Source: Rhizorhabdus histidinilytica
GTDB taxonomy: Bacteria > Pseudomonadota > Alphaproteobacteria > Sphingomonadales > Sphingomonadaceae
Assembly: GCF_900167915.1 (NCBI RefSeq)
Contig: NZ_FUYM01000012.1
Location: forward strand, 1 to 64,000
Direction: 5' to 3'
Length of the DNA: 64,000 bases
The notes under the pieces are model-generated. The model did not search any database. It saw only the letters and a list, made by a program, of their open reading frames with translations, and was not told where the DNA came from. The translations under genes and the position numbers were made by a program. Of the stretch, positions 41,416 to 48,950 are shown one piece after another (position 1 is the first letter of the stretch; each line of letters begins with the position of its first letter).

Positions 41416-41961
41416 TCATTCATACCAGTTTTGACCGGTCAGCACCGCAAGGTCTTCCGGCCGGTTGACGTTGGGCAGGTCGATCCCCTCGATCACCTCC
41501 GCGCCGGCTTCCGCCGCCCAGGCGCGGATCGAATGCTTGCGGTCCTCGGCGAGGAAGGCGTCGAGCCGATCGGCGAGCGCCGCCGGCCAGCGGCCGATCA
41601 CCGGCAGATTCGACAGGCAGGCCGCGCCGGATGCAGCAGCCGACAGCCGGCTGGCCAGCGTATCGGGCAGCAGCGGCGTGTCGCATCCGACCGTCAGCAC
41701 CGCGTCGAAGCCGTTCGCCCGCGCATGGTGAAGGGCAGCGTTGAGCCCGCCGAGCGGTCCCATGTCGGGCGCGGGACGGTCGGCGAGCATGGTCAGCCCG
41801 CCATGCGCCCGGCCGCACACCACCAGCGCCTCGACATGCGGGCGCAGCGCATCGGCCGCATGGTCGATCAGCGGCTTCCCCCGCCAGCATGCCAGGGCCT
41901 TGTCCGATCCGAAGCGGCTCGACCGGCCGCCGGCGATCAGCGCCCCGAGCAGGCGGGTCAC
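41416..41961 (-). CDS. mobA: Molybdenum cofactor guanylyltransferase MobA
   Basis: The 181-residue protein has the nucleotidyltransferase loop LIAGGRSSRFGSDKAL (LxGGxxxRxGxxK), LADRPAPDMGPLGGL and VGCDTPLLP. MobA adds GMP to molybdopterin to make the bis-MGD cofactor used by the formate dehydrogenase encoded just upstream. The start is GTG 41961, overlapping the fdhD stop (GTGA), so it is translated with fdhD as the last gene of the operon. Confidence 0.9.
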   Translation of the reverse strand: MTRLLGALIAGGRSSRFGSDKALACWRGKPLIDHAADALRPHVEALVVCGRAHGGLTMLADRPAPDMGPLGGLNAALHHARANGFDAVLTVGCDTPLLPDTLASRLSAAASGAACLSNLPVIGRWPAALADRLDAFLAEDRKHSIRAWAAEAGAEVIEGIDLPNVNRPEDLAVLTGQNWYE

Positions 41962-42743
41962 GGCACCACCAGCATCGCGTCGGGCCGGGCGAGCGCGACC
42001 AGCCGCAGCCCCGCTTCGCGCGCCCGGTCGACCGCGAGGCCGGTCGGGGCGGATACGGTGACGAGCGTCGGACAGTTCGCCAGCGCCGCCTTCTCGACCA
42101 GCTCATAGGAGCAGCGCGAGCTGAGCAGCGCGAAGCCGCCGTTCCAGTCGAGCCCCCGGCGCAGCATCGCGCCGATCAGCTTGTCGAAGGCGTTGTGCCG
42201 GCCGACATCCTCGCGCACCAGCCGGATCGCTCCGTCGCGGCCGCACAAGGCGGCGGCGTGGACGCCGCCGGTCGCAGCGTTGAGCGGCTGGTGCGCCGAC
42301 AGTCCCGACAAGGCGGCGAAGATCGCGGCGTCGGCGGGCGGCTGCCCCGGATCGACCCGGGGCAACGGGCGGAGCGCCTGTTCGAGATTCTCGATCCCGC
42401 ACAGCCCGCAGGAGGAATCGGAGACACGGTGGCGGACCCGTTCGGTGACCAGCGCCAGCCGCTCGTCGGCCAGGGTGATGCGCAACAGCATGCCGCGCTC
42501 GGCGCGATGCAGGTCGACGTCGACGATCTGGCCGGCGTCGTCGATCAGCCGCTCGGCCCGGCTGAAGCCGTAGGCCAGGTCCTCCAGATCGGCGGCGCTG
42601 GCCATCAGCACCGCATAGCCGAGGCCGTTATAGTCGATGGCGACAGGCGTCTCGTCGGCAACCGGCCGCTCGACCGGCTCGACCGCCCCGGTCGGGGAGA
42701 CGCGACGGAAGGACTGTCGGCGGACGGACGGCCCGTCGGCCAT
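41958..42743 (-). CDS. fdhD: Formate dehydrogenase accessory sulfurtransferase FdhD
   Basis: The 261-residue protein has the FdhD Cys motif in SSCGLCGIENLE, EDVGRHNAFDKLIGAM and SSRCSYELVEKAALA. FdhD passes sulfur from a cysteine desulfurase to the molybdenum cofactor, which is needed for formate dehydrogenase activity. ATG 42743 begins one base after the fdsD stop; the frame to 42821 lies inside fdsD. Its presence in the operon confirms a molybdenum-type formate dehydrogenase. Confidence 0.93.
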   Translation of the reverse strand: MADGPSVRRQSFRRVSPTGAVEPVERPVADETPVAIDYNGLGYAVLMASAADLEDLAYGFSRAERLIDDAGQIVDVDLHRAERGMLLRITLADERLALVTERVRHRVSDSSCGLCGIENLEQALRPLPRVDPGQPPADAAIFAALSGLSAHQPLNAATGGVHAAALCGRDGAIRLVREDVGRHNAFDKLIGAMLRRGLDWNGGFALLSSRCSYELVEKAALANCPTLVTVSAPTGLAVDRAREAGLRLVALARPDAMLVVP

Positions 42744-42744
42744 T

Positions 42745-42975
42745 TCAGCCGGCGTCCGCGCCCAGACGCGACAATGCGGCCGAGGCGATGGCGCACAGCG
42801 CGTCGGCATGCTCCGCCGCAAGCATCCGGATCCGCGTCTTCATGCGCGGGTCCCAATATTTGAGCAGGTGATCCTCGGTCGCCGCCACGGCATGGTCATA
42901 TCCCAGCGCCTCGAAATTGCGGGCGATCTGGTTCACCATATAGACGAGCTTCTCGTCGTTGGTCATCCCGCTCAT
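42745..42975 (-). CDS. fdsD: Formate dehydrogenase delta subunit
   Basis: This 76-residue protein (NDEKLVYMVNQIARNFEALG, then KYWDPRMKTRIRML) is the small delta subunit of soluble NAD-dependent formate dehydrogenases. It assists insertion of the sulfurated cofactor and is found in the mature complex in some species. Its ATG overlaps the fdsA stop by four bases. Confidence 0.92.
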   Translation of the reverse strand: MSGMTNDEKLVYMVNQIARNFEALGYDHAVAATEDHLLKYWDPRMKTRIRMLAAEHADALCAIASAALSRLGADAG

Positions 42976-45815
42976 TCGGCAGCCTCGACGAGGATGCGGC
43001 GGCTCAGCCGCGCCTGCTCGGCATAGTCCTCCTGCCAGTCCGACGGGCCGTTGGACAGGCCGACCTGCACCGCCGTGACCTTGTACTCGGGACAGTTGGT
43101 CGCCCAGTCGGAATAGTCGGTGGTGATGACGTTGGCCTGCGTCGCCGGGTGGTGGAAGGTGGTATAGACCACCCCGGGCGCGACCCGCTCGGTCACCGTC
43201 GCGCGCAACGTGGTCTCCCCCGCGCGGCTGCGCAGATAGACCCAGTCGCGATCCTTGATGCCGCGATTCTCCGCGTCGAGCGGATGGATCTCCAGCAGGT
43301 CCTCCGGATGCCAGGCGACGTTGGCCGTCCGCCGCGTCTGCGCGCCGACATTGTAGTGGCTGAGGATGCGGCCGGTTGTCAGCAGCAGCGGATAGCGCGG
43401 CCCGGTCTTCTCGTCGGTCGCGACATAGTCGGTGACGACGAACTTGCCCTTGCCGCGCGCGAAGCCGCCGATGTGCATCGTCGGCGTGCCGAGCGGGGCC
43501 TTGTCATTGGCGGGCCACTGGATCGACCCATGCTCCGCGATCAGGTCGAAGCTGACCCCGGCGAAGCTCGGCGTCAGGCGGGCGACCTCGTCCATGATCT
43601 CGGACGGATGGGTATAATTCCAGTCGAGCCCCATCGCCCGGGCGACGAGCTGGACGATCTCCCAGTCGGCATAGCCGTTGAGCGGCGCCATCACCTTGCG
43701 GACGAGCTGGATGCGGCGCTCGGCATTGGTGAAGGTCCCGTCCTTCTCCAGGAAGGTCGATCCCGGCAGGAATACGTGCGCGTAATTGGCGGTCTCGTTG
43801 AGGAAGAGATCCTGCACCACCACGCATTCCATCGCGGCGAGCCCGGCGGCGACATGGGTCGTATTGGGATCGGACTGGAGGATGTCCTCCCCCTGGATGA
43901 AAAGCCCCTTGAAGACGCCGTCTGTCGCGGCATCGAGCATGTTGTTGATCCGCAAGCCCGGCTCGGGATCGAGCGGCACGCCCCAGGCCGCTTCGAACAT
44001 CGCGCGCGTCGCCGGGTCGGAGACGTGGCGATAGCCCGAATATTCGTGCGGAAAGCTGCCCATGTCGCACGAGCCCTGGACGTTGTTCTGTCCGCGTAGC
44101 GGATTCACGCCCACGCCTTCGCGGCCGATATTGCCGGTCGCCATGGCGAGGTTGGCGATCGCCATCACCGTCGACGATCCCTGGCTGTGCTCGGTGACGC
44201 CGAGGCCGTAATAGATCGCGCCGTTGCCGCCGGTCGCATAGAGCCGGGCCGCGGCACGCAGATCGGCGGCGGGCACCCCGGTCAGAGCTTCGGTCGCCTC
44301 GGGCGAGCGGTGCGGCTCGGACACGAACGCCGCCCAGTCCTGATATTCGTCCCAGTCGCAACGTTCGCGGATATAGGCCTCGTCCGCCAGCCCTTCCCCG
44401 ACGATGACATGCGCCATAGCGGTCAGCACCGCAACGTTGGTGCCCGGCTTGAGCGGCAGGTGATGGTCGGCCGCGATGCGGGCGCTGCGCACCAGGTCGG
44501 TACGGCGCGGATCGACGACGATCAGCTTCGCCCCCTGACGCAGCCGCCGCTTCATCCGGCTGGCGAAGACCGGGTGACCATCGGTCGGATTGGCGCCGAT
44601 CACCATGATCACGTCCGCCTGTTGGACGCTGTCGAAATCCTGGGTACCGGCCGAGGTGCCGAAGGTCGTCTTCAGCCCGTATCCGGTCGGCGAGTGGCAG
44701 ACCCGTGCGCAGGTATCGACATTGTTGTTGCCGAAGCCCTGCCGGATCAGCTTCTGGACGAGGAAGGTCTCCTCGTTGGTACAGCGGCTGGAGGTGATGC
44801 CGCCGACCGAGCGGGTGCCATAGGTCGCCTGGATGCGGCGGAACTCGGACGCGACATGGGCGATCGCCTCCTCCCAGCCCACCTCGCGCCAGGGCTGGTC
44901 GACCGAGGCGCGGACCATGGGCTTCAATATGCGTTCGCGATGCTGGGCATAGCCCCAGGCGAAACGGCCCTTGACGCAGCTATGGCCGCGATTGGCCTTG
45001 CCGTCCTTCCACGGCACCATCCGCACCAGCTCCTCGCCACGCAGCTCGGCGCGGAAGGCGCAGCCGACCCCGCAATAGGCGCAGGTGGTGACGACGGCGC
45101 GGTCGGGGGTGCCCTTCTCGATCACTGACTTCTCGATCAGCGCCGACGTCGGGCAGGCCTGGACGCAGGCGCCGCAGCTAACGCATTCGGAAGAGAGGAA
45201 GTCCTGGTCCTGGCTGGCGGCGATGTGCGACTCGAAGCCGCGCCCGTCGACGGTCAGCGCCAGCGTCCCCTGCACCTCGTCGCAGGCGCGCACGCAGCGC
45301 GAGCAGACGATGCACTTGGTGCTGTCGAAGGTGAAATAGGGGTTGGACTCATCCTTTTCAGCGACGAGGTGGTTCTCGCCCTCATAGCCATAGCGCACCT
45401 CGCGCAGGCCGACCGCCCCCGCCATGTCCTGCAACTCGCAATCGCCATTGGCCGAACAGGTCAGGCAGTCGAGCGGATGGTCGGAGATATAGAGCTCCAT
45501 CACCCCACGCCGCAGCTCCTGGAGCTTGGCGGTCTGGGTGCGGACGACCATGCCCGGCGCCACCGGCGTCGTGCAGGAGGCGGGATAGCCCGCCCGCCCG
45601 TCGATCTCGACCAGGCAGAGCCGGCACGAGCCGAAGCTGTCGAGCATGTCGGTCGCGCAAAGCTTGGGGATGGTCGTCCCCATCAGCGCCGCCGCGCGCA
45701 TGATCGACGTGCCCTCTGGCACCTCGACCCGCTGGTCGTCGATGGTCAGCGCCACCATCGGGCCGGTCACCGGCACCGCCTTGGTGCCGAGGTCGATTTC
45801 GCCGATCCACGCCAT
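42972..45815 (-). CDS. fdsA: NAD-dependent formate dehydrogenase alpha (Mo catalytic) subunit
   Basis: The 947-residue subunit has in order a [2Fe-2S] domain (SFGSCRLCLVEI), a His/Cys [4Fe-4S] site (DHPLDCLTCSANGDC), two ferredoxin clusters (CIVCSRCVRACDEVQG and CVSCGACVQACPTSAL), the N-terminal cluster of the Mo domain (CAYCGVGCAF) and the molybdopterin domain with the Mo-ligating Cys and catalytic His in CARVCHSPTGYG. It is a cysteine, not selenocysteine, enzyme. Formate is oxidised to CO2 and electrons go by the iron-sulfur chain to FdsB. ATG 45815 (MAWIGEID) lies four bases after the fdsB stop. Confidence 0.95.
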   Translation of the reverse strand: MAWIGEIDLGTKAVPVTGPMVALTIDDQRVEVPEGTSIMRAAALMGTTIPKLCATDMLDSFGSCRLCLVEIDGRAGYPASCTTPVAPGMVVRTQTAKLQELRRGVMELYISDHPLDCLTCSANGDCELQDMAGAVGLREVRYGYEGENHLVAEKDESNPYFTFDSTKCIVCSRCVRACDEVQGTLALTVDGRGFESHIAASQDQDFLSSECVSCGACVQACPTSALIEKSVIEKGTPDRAVVTTCAYCGVGCAFRAELRGEELVRMVPWKDGKANRGHSCVKGRFAWGYAQHRERILKPMVRASVDQPWREVGWEEAIAHVASEFRRIQATYGTRSVGGITSSRCTNEETFLVQKLIRQGFGNNNVDTCARVCHSPTGYGLKTTFGTSAGTQDFDSVQQADVIMVIGANPTDGHPVFASRMKRRLRQGAKLIVVDPRRTDLVRSARIAADHHLPLKPGTNVAVLTAMAHVIVGEGLADEAYIRERCDWDEYQDWAAFVSEPHRSPEATEALTGVPAADLRAAARLYATGGNGAIYYGLGVTEHSQGSSTVMAIANLAMATGNIGREGVGVNPLRGQNNVQGSCDMGSFPHEYSGYRHVSDPATRAMFEAAWGVPLDPEPGLRINNMLDAATDGVFKGLFIQGEDILQSDPNTTHVAAGLAAMECVVVQDLFLNETANYAHVFLPGSTFLEKDGTFTNAERRIQLVRKVMAPLNGYADWEIVQLVARAMGLDWNYTHPSEIMDEVARLTPSFAGVSFDLIAEHGSIQWPANDKAPLGTPTMHIGGFARGKGKFVVTDYVATDEKTGPRYPLLLTTGRILSHYNVGAQTRRTANVAWHPEDLLEIHPLDAENRGIKDRDWVYLRSRAGETTLRATVTERVAPGVVYTTFHHPATQANVITTDYSDWATNCPEYKVTAVQVGLSNGPSDWQEDYAEQARLSRRILVEAAE

Positions 45816-45819
45816 GGGC

Positions 45820-47367
45820 CTACTCCGCCGCCGCCGGCATCGCCGGCGCGCCAAAATCCTCGGGGAAATGATCGAGCGCGCTCAGCACCGGATAGGGGGT
45901 GAAACCTCCGAGCGCGCAGAGCGATCCGTATTTCATCGTGTCACACAGGTCGCGCAGCAGGGCGATCTCCTGCTCGACGATCTTCTGCCGCGCCTTCGCG
46001 TTGCGCATCTGCGGCAGCGCTTCGACCCGGTCGCCGCCGCGCCCGCCGGCGATGATCCGGTCGATTGTCTCGACCCCTCGGGTCGATCCGATCCGGCAGG
46101 GGGTGCATTTGCCGCAGCTCTCGACCGCACAGAACTCCATCGCGAAGCGGGCCATCTGCGCCATGTCGACCGTGTCGTCGAACACGGTGATCCCGGCATG
46201 GCCGATCAGCGCGCCCGCCGCCGCGAAGGATTCATAGTCGAACGGCAGGTCGAACATCGATGGCGGGATATAGGCGCCGAGCGGCCCGCCCACCTGCACC
46301 GCGCGCACCGGCCGGCCGGACGCGGTGCCGCCGCCGACCGTTTCGACCAGCTCGCCCAGGCTGATGCCGAAGCCGATCTCGAACAGGCCGCCGTTGCGGA
46401 TATTGCCCGCGAGCTGCACCGGCATGGTGCCGCGCGAGCGGCCGAGGCCGACCGCCGCATAGGCTTCCGCCCCCTCGCTCAGGATGAACGGGACGGCGGC
46501 GAGGCTGAGCACGTTGTTGATCACGGTCGGCTGGCCGAACAGCCCTTCGATCGCCGGCAGCGGCGGCTTGGCGCGGACCTGCCCGCGCTTGCCTTCGATG
46601 CTGTCGAGCAGCGCGGTCTCCTCGCCGCAGACATAAGCCCCTGCCCCTACCCGCACCTCCAGGGTGAACGGGGCGAGCAGCGACGCCGAGCGCTCGATCG
46701 CGCCCTGCATCGCCCGGATCGCGAAGGGATATTCGGAGCGGATATAGACATAGCCATGGCCGGCGCCGACCGCATGGGCCGCGATCGCCATGCCCTCGAT
46801 CAGGCAATAGGGGTCGCCTTCCATCAGCATCCGGTCGGCGAAGGTGCCGCTGTCGCCCTCATCGGCATTGCAGACGACGAACTTCTCGGCGGGCCTGGCG
46901 TCGAGCACGGTCTGCCACTTGATCCCGGTCGGGAAGCCCGCCCCGCCCCGGCCGCGCAGGCCCGACGCCTTGACCGCGTCGACCACCGCCTGCGGCGCCA
47001 TCGCCCGCGCCGCCTCCAGCCCGCGCCAGCCGCCGCTCGCGGCATAGGCGGCCATGTCCAGCGGATCGTTGATTCCGCATCGCGCGAAGGTGAAACGCTG
47101 CTGCCGGGCGAAGAAGGGAAGCGCGTCGACCGGGCCGAGCCGGCGCGGATGGTCGCCCGACAGGATCGCCGCGACATCGTCGGGGCCGACCCGGCCATAG
47201 CCGATCCGCGCCTCGCCCTCCTGCACCTCGACCAGCGGCTCGATCGCGAACAGGCCACGGCTGCCGGTGCGGACGACGGTGCAGCCAGCGCGGGCGAACG
47301 CGTCGGCCAGCGCGTCCGCGCCGAGCGCGACCGAGGCCATGTCGGCGCTGATGAAGACCGTGGTCAT
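45820..47367 (-). CDS. fdsB: NAD-dependent formate dehydrogenase beta (diaphorase) subunit
   Basis: The 515-residue protein begins with a thioredoxin-like domain of about 110 residues, then the NuoF-like FMN/NADH domain: SGLRGRGGAGFPTGIKW, VCNADEGDSGTFADR, GAGAYVCGEETALLDSIEG, and the [4Fe-4S] cluster ESCGKCTPCRIG with a later Cys. It hands electrons from the alpha subunit to NAD+. ATG 47367 overlaps the fdsG stop by four bases. Confidence 0.95.
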   Translation of the reverse strand: MTTVFISADMASVALGADALADAFARAGCTVVRTGSRGLFAIEPLVEVQEGEARIGYGRVGPDDVAAILSGDHPRRLGPVDALPFFARQQRFTFARCGINDPLDMAAYAASGGWRGLEAARAMAPQAVVDAVKASGLRGRGGAGFPTGIKWQTVLDARPAEKFVVCNADEGDSGTFADRMLMEGDPYCLIEGMAIAAHAVGAGHGYVYIRSEYPFAIRAMQGAIERSASLLAPFTLEVRVGAGAYVCGEETALLDSIEGKRGQVRAKPPLPAIEGLFGQPTVINNVLSLAAVPFILSEGAEAYAAVGLGRSRGTMPVQLAGNIRNGGLFEIGFGISLGELVETVGGGTASGRPVRAVQVGGPLGAYIPPSMFDLPFDYESFAAAGALIGHAGITVFDDTVDMAQMARFAMEFCAVESCGKCTPCRIGSTRGVETIDRIIAGGRGGDRVEALPQMRNAKARQKIVEQEIALLRDLCDTMKYGSLCALGGFTPYPVLSALDHFPEDFGAPAMPAAAE

Positions 47368-47843
47368 GCCGCCACCGTCGCGGCGATGCGCTCGATCGCC
47401 GCCGCGCCGTCGATCCGCGCGACCGGCGCGCCGTCGACCAGCGCATTGGGCCCGATCGCGCAGAGGCCGAGGCAATAGACGGGTTCGAGCGTTACCTGCC
47501 CGTCGGCGCGGGTTTCGCCCATCGCCACCCGCAGCCGATCGGCCAGTGCCGTCTCGATCGCGACGCCGCCGCGCGACCGGCAGCTTTCGGCACGGCAATA
47601 TTTGACGACGTGCCGACCGGCCGGCGCTTTGCGGAAGTCGTGGTAGAAGCTGACCACGCCGTGCACCTCGGCCCGGCTGAGGTTCATCGCGTGAGCGACG
47701 GCGGCGACCGTCTCCTCGCCGACGAAGCCCAGTTCCTCCTGCAGATCGTGCAATAGCGGCAACAGCGCCCCGCGCCGTTCGCCCTGCGCGGCCAGGAGGC
47801 GCGCGACCACCGCCTCGACCGGCTCTCGTCTCTCCATCGTCAT
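47364..47843 (-). CDS. fdsG: NAD-dependent formate dehydrogenase gamma subunit
   Basis: The 159-residue NuoE-like protein binds one [2Fe-2S] cluster through CRAESC and CLGLC. It has the usual helical start (LLPLLHDLQEELGFV) and VVSFYHDFR. It is the first gene of fdsGBA-fdsD-fdhD-mobA, which suits assimilation of formate-derived electrons, for example from one-carbon units released in catabolism. The promoter region upstream has a LysR-type palindrome. Confidence 0.94.
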   Translation of the reverse strand: MTMERREPVEAVVARLLAAQGERRGALLPLLHDLQEELGFVGEETVAAVAHAMNLSRAEVHGVVSFYHDFRKAPAGRHVVKYCRAESCRSRGGVAIETALADRLRVAMGETRADGQVTLEPVYCLGLCAIGPNALVDGAPVARIDGAAAIERIAATVAA

Positions 47844-47896
47844 GGCCCGGATGTGACCCCGCCGCCCGGCCGGGTCAAATCACTAATCCCAATGAT

Positions 47897-47915
47897 TGAT
47901 AGATATTCTCTATCA
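47897..47915. promoter_or_regulatory. LysR-type operator at the fds promoter
   Basis: TGATAGA-TATTC-TCTATCA is a perfect 7-bp inverted repeat. Its inner ATAG-N7-CTAT contains the T-N11-A pattern of LysR regulators. It lies 54 bases before fdsG and overlaps the stop codon of the LysR gene. The same GATAG-N7-CTATC occurs at 48829-48845 before the LysR gene. Confidence 0.65.
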
Positions 47916-48815
47916 GATCCTGAAGCCGTCGGGCAGTGCGACGGCGCGCGCGACCGCCAGCGCTGCCGCCGCCAGCGGACCGATCGGATGGCGGTTGGGA
48001 ACGATCACGCCGATCCGGCTGGCCGGGGCGGGATCGTCGAACGGCAGGATGCGGGCCCAGCTCATGCCGGGCAACAGCGCCAGATAGCTGTCGGGCATGA
48101 TCGTCGCGAAACCGCCCGCCTGCACCATCGCCAGCAGCGCGACATAGCTGTCGGCGGTCGCGCGCGGACGGATGGCGAGGCCGCGCTCGGCGAGCCGGGT
48201 GTCGAGGATGCGGCGGTTCTGCATTCCGGGATGGAGCAGGCAGAGATCGGACCCCGCCGCCTCGGCCCAGCCGATCGACGTCCGCCCGTCGAAATCGCCG
48301 CCGGCGCGGGCGAGGAAGATGTAGCGCTCCGCATAGAGCGGCGCGGCGAGCATGTCGGCGGGCGGCTCATGGTCGAGATAGGTGAGCCCGGCATCGAGGT
48401 CGAAGGCGACCAGGCCCCGCTCGATTTCACGCGAGGTGAGCGAGCGCACCGACAGGGTCGACGCCGGATGTCCGGCGAGCAGCGCCCGCGCGAGATAGCC
48501 GGTCGCCGGCATCGCCGCCGGGATCACGCCCAGCCGGAACTCGCCCTGGATCGGGCCGTCGATCGCCTCCATCGCATGCGCCATGCCGTCATAGACGGCG
48601 ATGAGTTGCTGCGCCCAGGGCAGCATCGCCTGCCCTTCGGGGCTGAGTCCGATATAGCGCCGCTCGCGCAGCACCAACCTATGGCCGAACTGCTCCTCCA
48701 GCGCGGCGATCCCGGCCGACAGCGTTGGCTGGGTGACGCCGCACGCCTCGGCCGCGCGGGCGAAATGCCCTTCGCGGGCCAGGGTGGTGAAGTAGCGCAA
48801 CAGGCGAAGCTGCAT
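47913..48815 (-). CDS. LysR family regulator (FdsR-like)
   Basis: The 300-residue protein has a LysR winged helix (MQLRLLRYFTTLAREGHFAR, AEACGVTQPTLSAGIAALEEQ) and a periplasmic-binding-type effector domain with FRLGVIPAAMPATGYLARAL and LHPGMQNRRILDTRL. It lies directly upstream of and in line with fdsG, as FdsR does in some formate dehydrogenase operons. Matching palindromes at its own promoter and at fdsG support control of both. ATG 48815 matches the family start. Confidence 0.9.
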   Translation of the reverse strand: MQLRLLRYFTTLAREGHFARAAEACGVTQPTLSAGIAALEEQFGHRLVLRERRYIGLSPEGQAMLPWAQQLIAVYDGMAHAMEAIDGPIQGEFRLGVIPAAMPATGYLARALLAGHPASTLSVRSLTSREIERGLVAFDLDAGLTYLDHEPPADMLAAPLYAERYIFLARAGGDFDGRTSIGWAEAAGSDLCLLHPGMQNRRILDTRLAERGLAIRPRATADSYVALLAMVQAGGFATIMPDSYLALLPGMSWARILPFDDPAPASRIGVIVPNRHPIGPLAAAALAVARAVALPDGFRI

Positions 48816-48828
48816 CGATGCTCCTCTC

Positions 48829-48845
48829 GATAGACGGGCCCTATC
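48829..48845. promoter_or_regulatory. LysR-type operator before the LysR gene
   Basis: GATAG-ACGGGCC-CTATC is a perfect 5-bp inverted repeat with a seven-base centre, the same spacing and arms as at the fds promoter. It is 14 bases before the LysR start and also lies in the leader of the divergent cyclase gene. Confidence 0.6.
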
Positions 48846-48950
48846 ATGTCGCGAAGGCTGGCGCGACAGCCGAGACCGGGCCGACCAAGCGAAACTTCGC
48901 TGGACAAAGGCTCCGCTGCGGCGGCAAACCATCGGCGGGGGGATCTTGCG

